DNA of 64,000 nucleotides, taken from contig JANSXS010000001.1 in assembly GCA_024742835.1 (NCBI GenBank), positions 1 through 64,000 on the forward strand. The letters run 5' to 3'. The notes beneath the pieces are model-generated. The model did no database searches. It was not told where the DNA came from and saw nothing but the letters and a program-made list of their open reading frames with translations. The stretch is from Paracoccaceae bacterium (lineage in GTDB: Bacteria > Pseudomonadota > Alphaproteobacteria > Rhodobacterales > Rhodobacteraceae). Positions 1-8,458 of the stretch are shown here, one piece after another (positions within the stretch are counted from its first letter, which is position 1; each line of letters starts with the position of its first letter). A program made the translations under genes and the position numbers.

Positions 1-139
1 CGAAGTGCGGCTGTCGGCGGGCGCGGGCTTTATCGTGGTGGTCTGCGGCGAGATCATGACCATGCCCGGCCTCCCCTCGCGCCCGGCGTCGGAAAACATC
101 CGCCTCAACGAGGACGGACAGATCGAAGGGTTGTTCTGA
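1..139 (+). CDS. fhs: Formate--tetrahydrofolate ligase, C-terminal end (partial)
   Basis: The window opens inside this gene; the frame beginning at base 2 runs to TGA at 137-139. The visible 45 residues contain [16 protein letters not shown], the characteristic C-terminal stretch of formyl-tetrahydrofolate synthetase, and end GQIEGLF. The enzyme makes 10-formyl-THF from formate, ATP and THF in the cytosol. Its neighbour folD would interconvert the product with methylene-THF, so the two form a C1-folate unit, as is common in roseobacters. Only the tail is visible, so nothing can be said about the active site. Confidence 0.93.
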   Translation, partial: EVRLSAGAGFIVVVCGEIMTMPGLPSRPASENIRLNEDGQIEGLF

Positions 140-157
140 GACAAAAGGAGGCATGGC

Positions 158-191
158 GTTACGCGCGGTTAGCGCTAAAACCGCGCGTAAC
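158..191. other. Perfect 13-bp inverted repeat between fhs and folD
   Basis: GTTACGCGCGGTT (158-170) and AACCGCGCGTAAC (179-191) are exact reverse complements around an 8-base loop. There is no T-run after the stem, so it is not a classical terminator. It lies 18 bases after the fhs stop and 24 bases before the folD start. It could protect the 3' end of fhs mRNA or lower folD expression. It overlaps an ATG at 153 that I do not accept as a start. Confidence 0.75.
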
Positions 192-215
192 CAATTGGAA
201 AAGAGGGAGAGAAAG

Positions 216-1106
216 ATGACCGCGGATATCATCGACGGCAAGGCCTTTGCCGCAAAGGTGCGCGAACAGGTGGCGGACCATGTGACCCGGCTCAAGCAAG
301 AGCACGGTATTACCCCCGGTCTGGCGGTGGTGCTGGTGGGCGAAGACCCCGCCAGCCAGGTCTATGTGCGCTCCAAGGGCAAGCAGACCGTCGAGGTCGG
401 CATGAACTCCTACGAGCACAGGCTCGATGCCGACACCTCGGAAGAGGATCTGCTGGCCATCGTGGACAAGCTCAACAAGGACCCCGAGGTGCATGGAATC
501 CTCGTGCAACTGCCTCTGCCTGATCATCTGGATTCCGATCTGGTGATCAATTCCATCGACCCGGCCAAGGATGTGGACGGGTTCCATATCTCCAATGTGG
601 GCCTGCTGGGGACGGGACAGAAAAGCATGGTGCCCTGCACGCCGCTTGGCTCGCTGATGATGCTGCGCGACTACCATGGCAGCCTGTCGGGCATGAACGC
701 GGTGGTGCTGTGACGTTCCAACAACGAGGGCAAGCCGATGGCGCAGCTTTTGCTGGGCGACAGCTGCACGGTGACAATCGCGCATAGCCGCACCAAGGAT
801 CTGCCCGACGTGGTACGGGCTGCCGATATCGTCGTGGCCGCGGTGGGCCGTCCCGAGATGGTACCCGGCGACTGGATCAAGGAAGGCGCCACCGTGATCG
901 ACGTGGGCATCAACCGGATCGAGCGGGACGGCAAGAACAAGCTGGTGGGCGACGTGGATTTCGAGAGCTGCAAGGAACGCGCCGGTGCCATCACGCCGGT
1001 TCCCGGTGGCGTGGGGCCGATGACCATCGCCTGTCTTCTGGCCAACACGGTTACCGCCTGCTGCCGGGCCAATGGTCTGGCAGAGCCCGAGGGCCTGACC
1101 GCCTGA
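216..1106 (+). pseudogene. folD: folD (methylene-THF dehydrogenase/cyclohydrolase) interrupted by an in-frame TGA
   Basis: FolD oxidises 5,10-methylene-THF with NADP and hydrolyses methenyl-THF to 10-formyl-THF. The start at 216 follows AGAGGGAGAG and gives [11 protein letters not shown]. The catalytic Tyr50/Lys54 motif (SQVYVRSK), VQLPLP and KDVDGF are intact. Codon 166 (711-713) is TGA where the family has the Gly of the NADP-binding GRSxxVGxP motif. The same frame then continues unbroken to 1106 with [12 protein letters not shown] and other conserved C-terminal segments. The two residues normally Ile-Val in that motif also read Asn-Glu. GGA to TGA is a single change. Possible explanations are a recent nonsense mutation, a sequencing error or recoding. 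The first downstream ATG (738) would give only a C-terminal fragment lacking the catalytic half. Confidence 0.92.
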
Positions 1107-1137
1107 CGCAGACCGCGGAACAGGAATAATGTGCAAG

Positions 1138-1164
1138 CCGGAGGCTCCGCGCCTCCGGTTTTTT
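1138..1164 (+). terminator. Intrinsic terminator after folD
   Basis: CCGGAGGC (1138-1145) pairs exactly with GCCTCCGG (1151-1158) across a 5-base loop and is followed by six T (1159-1164). It sits 31 bases after the folD stop and would end the fhs-folD transcript. Confidence 0.92.
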
Positions 1165-1507
1165 ATTGTGGCATGGATATTTTACGGCAATTGTGACCGC
1201 CAGGTGAATAGGAATTGACGCCTTTCATCCTTCACCCGATGTATCGGCGAAAAGCCGACCGGGAAACGACAATGAGATATCGCGGCGCTTTTTCGGGCAA
1301 TTGGCGTGGCGGGTTTTTTGTAACGCGCTTTACGAACAATTCACGGGTTTCGGGATATTTGTTGCCAATGAGAGCAAAGTTACGGGATGTGAAAGCGTTT
1401 TGCGTTCAGCCTGGCTTTGTAGAAAGGCGTTAATATTTTGTGGTCCGTTGGTTTCACGAAAAAATACGATATGATACAATTCGTTTTTTGTGACTGTGTG
1501 TAGGACT
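1165..1507. other. 343-base spacer upstream of the LytTR gene
   Basis: This stretch is more AT-rich than the flanking genes, especially 1320-1490. A 72-codon open frame (1215-1433) has no ribosome binding site, no recognisable domain and a composition unlike the neighbours, so I do not call it a gene. The spacer presumably holds the promoter of the LytTR gene; no confident -35/-10 pair was found. Confidence 0.5.
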
Positions 1508-2326
1508 ATGGTTTTGCGTGATAGGTTGAAGAAAAATCTGACAATTCATTTTCGTTCGCTATGCAATCTGCAAACTGGCCTGATCTGGGCCTGTGCGGTT
1601 CTGGTAAGTGTGGTGGCCGGGCCATTCGGTACGATGGATTTGCTGGACCTCAAGTCGCGCTTTGTTTTCTGGGGGGTCGTGGTCACGGTTTCGGTGGTGG
1701 CCGGGTATCTGGTGAGGGCTGTGGCCTTTACGGTCTTTCGGCCTGACCGACGCATTGCGCAAGAGATGCTGGTAATCGCGCTATTGGTCGCGCTTTTGTC
1801 GCCGGCGATCTGGTGGATCGCCCAAAGCTTTCCGGCGGTGACAGGCGCGAATACCGCGCGGCTGGGTTTCATCGCTCTGTACGTGTTCATCATCGCGCTG
1901 TCGGTGATCGTGCTGCGCTACCTGATCCCGGAGATGGAGCCTGGTGCGTTGCGATTTCTGTCCGGCGAAGACGGGGAAATGCTGCCGGATGGCACAGCAC
2001 GCCAGTCGCCACAGCCGCGGTTGGTGCGCCGTCTTGAACCGGAGGTCGCCGGGCCTATCCTGCGTCTGACCTCTCAGGATCATCATGTGGAGGTTGCGAC
2101 CATGTCGGGCACCCAGATGTTGCGTATGCGGCTTGTCGACGCGATCGACGAAATGGACCCGATCGAGGGGTATTGCACACATCGGTCCCATTGGATTGCG
2201 TGTGCGGCCATTGATCGGATCGAGCGCGAAGGCACCCAGAAATGCTGGATCGTGCTGATCAATGGCGACCGTGTGCCCGTCAGCCGCAAATACCGTCCCG
2301 ATCTGGAAGCCGCGGGCGTGATTTGA
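1508..2326 (+). CDS. Membrane-anchored LytTR-family DNA-binding regulator
   Basis: About 272 residues. The N-terminal half holds four hydrophobic spans (roughly residues 20-40, 55-75, 88-108 and 120-140), followed by a charged linker. The last 85 residues form a LytTR domain, with VEVATMSGTQMLRMRLVDAI, then HRSHWIACAAIDRIER and VPVSRKYRPDLEAAG. This is the layout of membrane-tethered LytTR regulators, which bind DNA through a beta-sheet fold; the ligand or signal is unknown. A GTG at 1490 in the same frame is an alternative start. I prefer ATG 1508 with AGGA at 1502-1505, although its spacing is short. It is monocistronic: the next gene is convergent. Confidence 0.82.
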   Translation: MVLRDRLKKNLTIHFRSLCNLQTGLIWACAVLVSVVAGPFGTMDLLDLKSRFVFWGVVVTVSVVAGYLVRAVAFTVFRPDRRIAQEMLVIALLVALLSPAIWWIAQSFPAVTGANTARLGFIALYVFIIALSVIVLRYLIPEMEPGALRFLSGEDGEMLPDGTARQSPQPRLVRRLEPEVAGPILRLTSQDHHVEVATMSGTQMLRMRLVDAIDEMDPIEGYCTHRSHWIACAAIDRIEREGTQKCWIVLINGDRVPVSRKYRPDLEAAGVI

Positions 2327-2354
2327 TGGGCGTTGCGCCCCAAGGATGCCGCCG

Positions 2355-2400
2355 TTGCCCCGAGACACGCAGGAAAGGCGGAACACGGGCTACGCTTGAA
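2355..2400 (+). repeat. Degenerate copy of the GAAAGGCGGAAC intergenic repeat
   Basis: GAGACACGCAG followed by GAAAGGCGGAAC (to 2384) matches the core of the repeats at 17762, 21982 and 55128 (GAGACATCAGC-GAAAGGCGGAAC in the best copy). The left arm of the stem is not conserved. It lies between convergent 3' ends, as the 55128 copy does. The match is short, so this is tentative. Confidence 0.4.
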
Positions 2401-2433
2401 CGCTGGTCATCACGTCGCGATCCGTGCCCAGGT

Positions 2434-3096
2434 TCAACGCGGCATCGGCGCGGCGCGGGGTGTGGTGCCTGTCAGCACGGCAATCGCCTCGGGGCGCATC
2501 AATTGGCCGAGCGCCGCGTCATGGCTGCGCAGACCGCCCGTGTAGGTACCATAGGCGGGCAGGATCACCCTGTCCGTGTCGATCAGGAACGCGGGCCGCG
2601 TGATCGCGCGGCCGCGCACCGGCAGCGTGACCTTGGGGTGGTAATGGCCCGACAACTCACCAGAATGGCCAGGTTTGGCGATATGGCGAAAGATAAGCGG
2701 CGGCAGTGGCAACTCGTGCAGATGCGTGCCACCCAGATCGACCGGGCCGGGATCGTGATTGCCCTCGATCCAGACCCAACGCCGCCCCGCTTGAAGCCGT
2801 GTGATCCACAGCTTTTCGGCCTCCAGCAAGGCTTGCGCGGCGGCGGCGTCGTCAAAGCTGTCGCCAAGGCAGATCACCGTCGTGGCCCCTGTCGCGTGCA
2901 GATCGGATTGTAGCCGCGACAGGGTGTCATGCGTCTCGTAAGGGGGCAGGTTCGCCTCGCCCATGCGCGCGCGGCGCTCCGTCTTGCCAAGATGCATGTC
3001 TGACACGCATAGCAGGTTCTTGTCGCGCCAGAACAGCGCGCCCGAGCCAAGCGCCGTCAACTCCGCACCGGCAAGGATGAAATCGTACCCGTTCAT
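2434..3096 (-). CDS. pdeM: Ligase-associated metallophosphoesterase PdeM
   Basis: A calcineurin-like metallophosphoesterase of about 220 residues. Metal-binding motifs occur in order: CVSDMHLGK, CLGDSFDD, IEGNHDPG and LSGHYHPK. The PdeM family is linked to an ATP-dependent DNA ligase and an Lhr-type helicase and is thought to act as a nuclease in repair. It follows lhr directly. I place the start at 3096 (MNGYDFILAG, matching the usual family start). An in-frame ATG at 3139-3141 overlaps the lhr stop as ATGA and would add 15 residues, so coupled translation from there is possible. The ligase and exonuclease partners of this system are not in the window. Confidence 0.85.
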   Translation of the reverse strand: MNGYDFILAGAELTALGSGALFWRDKNLLCVSDMHLGKTERRARMGEANLPPYETHDTLSRLQSDLHATGATTVICLGDSFDDAAAAQALLEAEKLWITRLQAGRRWVWIEGNHDPGPVDLGGTHLHELPLPPLIFRHIAKPGHSGELSGHYHPKVTLPVRGRAITRPAFLIDTDRVILPAYGTYTGGLRSHDAALGQLMRPEAIAVLTGTTPRAAPMPR

Positions 3097-3137
3097 TCTT
3101 TGGTCATCTCGCGCCATACCCCGCAATGCAAGCTCTA

Positions 3138-5540
3138 TCACGCCAGCCCGGCGGCCTCCATCAGGCGTTGTGTTTCTTCCTCCAGAAGACGTTCCTGCGC
3201 GGCCCCCTCGACGGGGGTGCGCCCGGCCTCCAGGAAAAGCGGCGCGGCAAAGGGCGTGACGCGCGGCAGGCGGATCAGGTCGATGCGGCCCTCGATCCGG
3301 TCCAGCATGTCCTCGATGCGCCCAAAATCGATCAACCCACGCATCGCCTCTTGCCGGGTGATGTCCAGAAGCAGGTGATTGGGGTCGTATTTCGCCAGCG
3401 TGTCATACAGGATATCGGACGAAAACGTCGCCTGCCGCCCCGATTTGCGCGCACCCGCCACGTTGCGCTGAATAAGCCCGGCGATGGTGGCAGAGGCGCG
3501 AAAGGTACGTTTCATCAACTGATTGCCCGCCAGCCACCTGTCCAGCCCATCGCGCAGCGCGGCGCGGTCGAACAGCGGTTCGGCTTCGGTCAACGGATCC
3601 AGCCCCCAGATCAGAGTCGCATAATCGGTCGAGACGAATCCCATCGGGGCAAGGCCCATTTCCTCCATCCGTTTTGACAAAAGCAGGCCAAGTGTCTGCT
3701 GCGCGTTGCGCCCGGCAAAGCCGTAGACGCAGGCATGTTCGCGCCCGTCATGGGGGAAACTTTCGATCAGAAGGCGGCCTGCACGCGGCAGGCGCGACAT
3801 CCGCGCCTGTAGGTCGATCCAGTCGCGGGTATGGGCGGGCACGGCACGCTGATCGCCCTCGTTGAGCAGATGCAGGATGCGCTGGCTCAACTGAGTGGAT
3901 GTGGCGAACTTGGTGCCCGCAAAGGTGGCGATTTTTGGTTTGCGCGCGGCATCGCGGCTGACCTCGACCACCATTTCGCGCAGGCCCTCGTATTTTACGA
4001 TCTGACCGCCGATCAGGAACGTGTCGCCGGGGGTCAGGGACGCGGCAAAGCCTTCCTCGATCTCGCCCAGTGGCTTGCCACCGCGCTGGCGTTTCATCCG
4101 CACCTTGAGCAGGTCACTGTCCTGAATGGTGCCCACGTTCATCCGGATAAGCCGCGCGCTGCGCGGATCGCGCAACTGCCACAGCCCATCCCGGCACAGC
4201 AGGCGTTGCCACTGGTCATAAGCCCGCAGCGCATAGCCGCCCGTGGCGCAGAAATCGAGACAATCGTCGAATTGCGTGCGCGTCAGCCCCTGATAGGCAC
4301 CCACGGTCGTGACCTCGTTATAAAGCGCGTCGGCCTGAAACGGCCCCGCGCAGGCCCGGATCAGGATATGCTGACACAGCACGTCGCGCGGCCCCGGCCC
4401 GCGCGGCTCTCCATCCAGATCGCGGTCGCGCACGGCCTGCAAGGCGGCCACGCATTCGACCACCTCGAACCGGTTGGCCGGCACCAAAAGCGCCTTTGAC
4501 GGCGCGTTGTAGCGGTGATTGGCCCGACCGATGCGTTGCACCAGCCGCTTGACGTTCTTCGGCGCGCCGACCTGAACGACCAGATCCACATCGCCCCAGT
4601 CGATGCCCAGATCAAGGCTTCCGGTGCAGACAACCGCGCGCAGCTCGCCGCGCTGCATGGCACCCTCCACCCGCTCGCGCTGATAGCGGTCAAGACTGCC
4701 GTGATGGATACCGATGGGCAGCGCATCTTCGTTGGCCAGCCACAGGTTGTGAAAGAAAATCTCCGCCTGCGCGCGGGTGTTGTGGAAAATGAGGGTGATC
4801 TTGTGGCGCTTGACCTGCTCCAGCACGGCCGGAATGGCATAGGCCGCCCCGCCCCCGGCCCAAGGCGGCGGCGCCTCCGTTTCCAGCATGGCGATGTCCG
4901 GCTCGGGGCCGGGATCGGCATGAAGGATCTCGCAGGGGTCCGGGTTCTTCGCCAGAAGGCGCGCGATGGCGGCGGGGTCTTCGACCGTCGCCGAAAGGCC
5001 CACGCGCTGCAGGTCCGGGCACATGGCCTGAAGGCGCGACAGCGCGAGAAACAACTGATCGCCGCGCTTGCTTTCTGCCAGCGCGTGGATCTCATCCACC
5101 ACCACGCGTTTCAGCCCTTTGAAGATGCGCGGCGCGTCCTCGTAAGAGGTCAGCAAGGCAAGGCTTTCGGGCGTGGTCAGCAGGATATGCGGCGGGTCCG
5201 CGCGCTGCCGTCGCTTGGCGCTTGACGACGTGTCGCCGGTGCGATCCTCGATCCGGATGGGCAGGCCCATATCCGTTACCGGCGTGGTCAGGTTGCGGCG
5301 GATATCCGCGGCCAATGCCTTGAGCGGAGAGATATAAAGCGTGTGCAACCCGTCATGCGTGCCGTTTGCTAGATCCACGAGTGTAGGCAGGAACCCGGCC
5401 AGCGTCTTGCCCCCGCCGGTGGGCGCGATAAGCAACAGCGCGGACTCGTCGGCGCGGTTCAGCATCGCCTGCTGGTGCGGATGGATGGACCAGCCGCGCG
5501 CGGCGAACCAGTCGTGAAACGTGTTGGGCAAATATGTCAT
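3138..5540 (-). CDS. lhr: Ligase-associated DEXH-box helicase (Lhr family)
   Basis: About 800 residues, a superfamily 2 helicase that unwinds DNA or DNA-RNA duplexes with ATP. Motif I is APTGGGKT near the N terminus, motif Ia SPLKALAADIRR, the DEXH box VVDEIHAL, motif III GLSATV and motif VI QRIGRANHR. The C-terminal half is the long Lhr core and WH region. The start at 5540 (MTYLPNTFHDWF) fits the family; an upstream ATG at 5621 would force translation of a hairpin array and is unlikely. It pairs with pdeM downstream. It is separated from the MoxR-like gene by about 77 bases full of inverted repeats. Confidence 0.9.
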   Translation of the reverse strand: MTYLPNTFHDWFAARGWSIHPHQQAMLNRADESALLLIAPTGGGKTLAGFLPTLVDLANGTHDGLHTLYISPLKALAADIRRNLTTPVTDMGLPIRIEDRTGDTSSSAKRRQRADPPHILLTTPESLALLTSYEDAPRIFKGLKRVVVDEIHALAESKRGDQLFLALSRLQAMCPDLQRVGLSATVEDPAAIARLLAKNPDPCEILHADPGPEPDIAMLETEAPPPWAGGGAAYAIPAVLEQVKRHKITLIFHNTRAQAEIFFHNLWLANEDALPIGIHHGSLDRYQRERVEGAMQRGELRAVVCTGSLDLGIDWGDVDLVVQVGAPKNVKRLVQRIGRANHRYNAPSKALLVPANRFEVVECVAALQAVRDRDLDGEPRGPGPRDVLCQHILIRACAGPFQADALYNEVTTVGAYQGLTRTQFDDCLDFCATGGYALRAYDQWQRLLCRDGLWQLRDPRSARLIRMNVGTIQDSDLLKVRMKRQRGGKPLGEIEEGFAASLTPGDTFLIGGQIVKYEGLREMVVEVSRDAARKPKIATFAGTKFATSTQLSQRILHLLNEGDQRAVPAHTRDWIDLQARMSRLPRAGRLLIESFPHDGREHACVYGFAGRNAQQTLGLLLSKRMEEMGLAPMGFVSTDYATLIWGLDPLTEAEPLFDRAALRDGLDRWLAGNQLMKRTFRASATIAGLIQRNVAGARKSGRQATFSSDILYDTLAKYDPNHLLLDITRQEAMRGLIDFGRIEDMLDRIEGRIDLIRLPRVTPFAAPLFLEAGRTPVEGAAQERLLEEETQRLMEAAGLA

Positions 5541-5610
5541 CCGCCTGATGTAGGCGGACCGCCAAAACTTTTCAGAAAAAGTTTTACCAAGAGTTTTCAA
5601 AAACTCTTGG
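5541..5610. repeat. Three tandem hairpins between the MoxR-like gene and lhr
   Basis: CCGCCT (5541-5546) pairs with AGGCGG (5552-5557). AAAACTTTT (5564-5572) pairs with AAAAGTTTT (5577-5585). CCAAGAGTTTT (5587-5597) pairs with AAAACTCTTGG (5600-5610). On the minus strand, transcription meets the 11-bp stem 8 bases after the MoxR stop, and the last stem abuts the lhr ATG. The array could terminate or attenuate transcription, and could sequester the lhr ribosome-binding region. No other function is evident. Confidence 0.8.
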
Positions 5611-5617
5611 GCCGCGT

Positions 5618-6928
5618 TCATTTCACGATCGTCTCGTTCTTGACGAACATGTTCGCCCAGGCTCTGTCAATCAGGTCTGGCGACATCTGATAGGGGATGC
5701 CTTCGAACTCGCAGATGGAAATCATCTGGTCGATCAAGAAAACTGGCTGGTAGTTGGCATAGACGTTCTGGATCGTTGGGTACTTGACCTTGAGCAGATG
5801 CAACAGCGCCGCCTCGTCCAGCGCCATGCCCTTTTTCTTGGCCACCAGCGCGAGGATTTTCAGGAAGTCCTGCTGGCTCGGCCCGTCGATCTTGATCTTG
5901 AAGAAGATCCGGCGAAGCGCGGCCTGATCGAAGATCTCGTTGGGGTGGAAGTTGGTGGAAAAGATCACCAGCGTGTCGAACGGCACCTCGAACTTTTCCC
6001 CCGATTGCAGTGCGAGGATGTCTTTCGATTCCTCCAGTGGCACGATCCAGCGGTTGACAAGGTTTTGCGGCGGTTCGGCCTGTCGGCCGAGGTCGTCCAC
6101 GATGAAAATCCCGCCCGTGGATTTCAGTTGCAGCGGCGCCTGATAGGTGCGCGCGGTCGGGTTGTAGACCAGATCCAGCATACTCAGCGACAGTTCGCCG
6201 CCGGTGATCACCGTGGGGCGTTCACAGCGCACATAGCGCGTGTCGAAGGTGCGTTTGCGGCGCAGGCTGTTGGGGTCGTCCACCTCCACCTCGGCCTTGG
6301 AATGCACGATCGGGTCATAGACGGTGATGACCTGTCCCGCGTATTCGATGGCGCGGGGCACATAGATCCTGTCGCCCATTGCGTCACGGATGCCGTTCGA
6401 GATGGAGGATTTCCCGTTGCCCGGCGGGCCATACATCAGGATCGACCGGCCCGAAGACACCGCCGGCCCCAGATGGTCGATGAGCGAAGGCGGCAGCACC
6501 AGATGACCCATCGCCTTGGTCAGTTCATTGCGGGTGATCTGGATATCGCGGATCGACTGGCGTTTGATCTGTTCACGGTAAACGGCCAGGGGCACCGGCA
6601 TCGCGCCGAAATATTCCGACTGCTCCAGCGCATCCATGGTGCGGCTCTTGCCCGCTTCGGTCAGCTGATACCCCATCTCGCCAGTGCCATGTGCCGAAGA
6701 GATGCCCGTGGCCTCCAGCAGTTTCTGGCCGCGGGCGATATCCATCACCTCTTGCGTGACGGCACGCGGCAGGCAAACTGCTTCTGCCAGTTCGCTGATC
6801 GTGTCGATATTCTTGCGGTACATGGTCTTGAGCATGATGTCGCGCATCATCACAAGTGGAAGCTGCATGTCCCCAAGGGTCTTGGGCGGTGGTGGCGGTT
6901 GCACCCCGGTGCTGACTTGCATGTTCAT
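5618..6928 (-). CDS. MoxR-like AAA ATPase
   Basis: About 436 residues. A proline-rich start (VQPPPPPKTL) leads into a winged-helix-like segment (residues about 20-110), then an AAA core with Walker A GPPGNGKS, Walker B GGIFIVDDLGR and a downstream FSTNFHP sensor stretch. Related genes are found next to Tad pilus loci in this family, but its client is unknown. The start at 6928 (MNMQVSTGVQ) is preferred; a further in-frame ATG at 6991 would place 21 atypical residues in front. It lies downstream of cpaA on the same strand with a gap of about 124 bases. Confidence 0.82.
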   Translation of the reverse strand: MNMQVSTGVQPPPPPKTLGDMQLPLVMMRDIMLKTMYRKNIDTISELAEAVCLPRAVTQEVMDIARGQKLLEATGISSAHGTGEMGYQLTEAGKSRTMDALEQSEYFGAMPVPLAVYREQIKRQSIRDIQITRNELTKAMGHLVLPPSLIDHLGPAVSSGRSILMYGPPGNGKSSISNGIRDAMGDRIYVPRAIEYAGQVITVYDPIVHSKAEVEVDDPNSLRRKRTFDTRYVRCERPTVITGGELSLSMLDLVYNPTARTYQAPLQLKSTGGIFIVDDLGRQAEPPQNLVNRWIVPLEESKDILALQSGEKFEVPFDTLVIFSTNFHPNEIFDQAALRRIFFKIKIDGPSQQDFLKILALVAKKKGMALDEAALLHLLKVKYPTIQNVYANYQPVFLIDQMISICEFEGIPYQMSPDLIDRAWANMFVKNETIVK

Positions 6929-7052
6929 CTGATGTCTGCCCCATTGATTGACCTGATCGCGGCCCGGCCGGGCTGCGTTGGTGGACAGCATCGGTCATCA
7001 TCTTGAGGAAATTATGGTACGGGCTGGGCAGGTGCGGGGCATTGCCGGGGCG

Positions 7053-7556
7053 TTACCGGCCCCAGATGATCCCGGCGGCCAGATACATCACCAGTGCCGA
7101 GCCAAGCGCAAATCCCATTGGGAACTTGCGCCCCTTGTCCCAACTGACCCAATCGGGAGCAAGCGCGCGCATGGGCGTGTGCTTGGCCAGTCGGTGCGTC
7201 GCGTAGCAGGCCAGCAGGTTGGCCATCAGGATGAACAGGATCACCCGCCAATCGGCGGGCGCGACAAAAGGTGCTGCGGCGGCGATGAACTTGCTGTCAC
7301 CCGCACCCATCAGCCCGGCGGCATTGGCAAGGATCCCCGCGATCAGCATCACCACCAGCGCCAGAAGCCGCAGCGCGTAATCCGGCCAGATCGGCACGGC
7401 GACCAACCCCACCATCAAAAAGATGCCCGTCATCGTCAGGACGGCGGCATTGGGGATGCGCATGGTTTTCAGGTCGCTCCAGATCACCCAAAGACAGATC
7501 GGCGTGACAAAGGGCAGGAACCAGGCCGCCGACCAGCTGGTGATGTCCAAGGGCAT
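7053..7556 (-). CDS. cpaA: Prepilin peptidase, A24 family
   Basis: A 167-residue polytopic inner-membrane aspartic protease that cleaves the leader from Flp-type prepilins. The two catalytic aspartates are in WSDLKTMRIPN and in MGAGDSK (the GxGD motif). The rest is mostly hydrophobic spans. It is short, as Tad-type peptidases are: there is no N-terminal methyltransferase domain. Two pilin genes lie about 10 kb upstream on the same strand, and the assembly ATPase and platform genes lie between. Confidence 0.9.
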   Translation of the reverse strand: MPLDITSWSAAWFLPFVTPICLWVIWSDLKTMRIPNAAVLTMTGIFLMVGLVAVPIWPDYALRLLALVVMLIAGILANAAGLMGAGDSKFIAAAAPFVAPADWRVILFILMANLLACYATHRLAKHTPMRALAPDWVSWDKGRKFPMGFALGSALVMYLAAGIIWGR

Positions 7557-7576
7557 GGGGCAACGCCTTTCGCGGT

Positions 7577-8431
7577 TTATTCGACGTTGTTTTCCAGCGC
7601 CCTGAGCGATCGCACAGCGGCTTCGAAATGTTGCGGATGGGTGTCTATCGCGTCGCGCAACAGGCCCTTGCCGATATTGGTGTCGCCCTGCTTTATCGCC
7701 GAAAGCCCCAGCGTATACAAAAGCTGCGCGCGCTCGATTTGGCTGGACGGGATTACCGGCAGGGAATATTTCTTTTGCGCACCGCGTGCCAGGATGAGGT
7801 TGTTCTTGGCGGTGAACAGCTTTTCGTCCTGTCTGATCGCGTCGGTGAACAGCCGTTCCGCTGCCTCGAAATCGCCACGGGTCAGCTTGGAATAGCCCCA
7901 GTTGTTCATGACGCTTGCGGGGCGCGTGGTCATGCCGATGGCGGTTTCATAGAAACTATCGGCCTTTTTCCATTCCTTGTTGCTGTCGGCGACCATCGCT
8001 TCCAGCCGGTAGCGCTTGAACGTTTCAAAGGTCGGGGGGACGGCGTTCAGCTCTGTTTCGGCGCGGTCCCATTCGCCGTTGCGGATCAGCGCATCGGCGA
8101 AATCCACACGGTCGTCATTGGTGGCCTGGTTGTGGCTGACGACGCGGTTCCACGCGCTGACCGCCTCGGTATGGCGGCGCGCGCGTATCAACGATTTCGC
8201 CAACCCCCTTTGCACGTCAATACGGCCGGGGTTTTCGCCAAGCGTGCGCTGGAAATAGGCGACGGCCTCGTTCGGGTCGGCCACGTTCAGCATCACGTCG
8301 TTGAGATTGCTTTCGTCAACGACATTGATATCCGACAGGGCGCGGTCCACGTCTTCCGATCCCTGTTGATCGCAACCCGAAAGCGCAAATGCGCCAGCCA
8401 CGCAAATGCCTGCAAAGATGGGATGGCGCAT
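7577..8431 (-). CDS. tadD: TPR lipoprotein, TadD-like
   Basis: About 284 residues. The signal peptide ends in the lipobox ALSGC, predicting a lipid-anchored periplasmic protein. TPR-like repeats fill residues 50-270 (for example PASVMNNWGYSKLTRGDFEAA). TadD proteins are TPR lipoproteins thought to help secretin assembly in Tad systems. Its position between tadC and cpaA and the same orientation support this. A second TPR lipoprotein lies just upstream, so which is the functional TadD is not settled. Confidence 0.8.
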   Translation of the reverse strand: MRHPIFAGICVAGAFALSGCDQQGSEDVDRALSDINVVDESNLNDVMLNVADPNEAVAYFQRTLGENPGRIDVQRGLAKSLIRARRHTEAVSAWNRVVSHNQATNDDRVDFADALIRNGEWDRAETELNAVPPTFETFKRYRLEAMVADSNKEWKKADSFYETAIGMTTRPASVMNNWGYSKLTRGDFEAAERLFTDAIRQDEKLFTAKNNLILARGAQKKYSLPVIPSSQIERAQLLYTLGLSAIKQGDTNIGKGLLRDAIDTHPQHFEAAVRSLRALENNVE

Positions 8432-8458
8432 TTTTGCGTCCTTTGTACTGCCTTCGCC

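Noticed and set aside
153-215. ATG at 153 as the folD start
   Set aside because: It lies at the edge of the inverted repeat, encodes residues unlike any FolD N terminus, and the ATG at 216 has a good ribosome binding site and the canonical start.
711-713. Selenocysteine codon in folD
   Set aside because: The position is a conserved Gly in the NADP site, no selenoprotein FolD is known, and no stem-loop of SECIS type was evident right after the TGA.
1215-1433. 72-codon open frame before the LytTR gene
   Set aside because: No ribosome binding site, no domain, unusual composition; probably chance.
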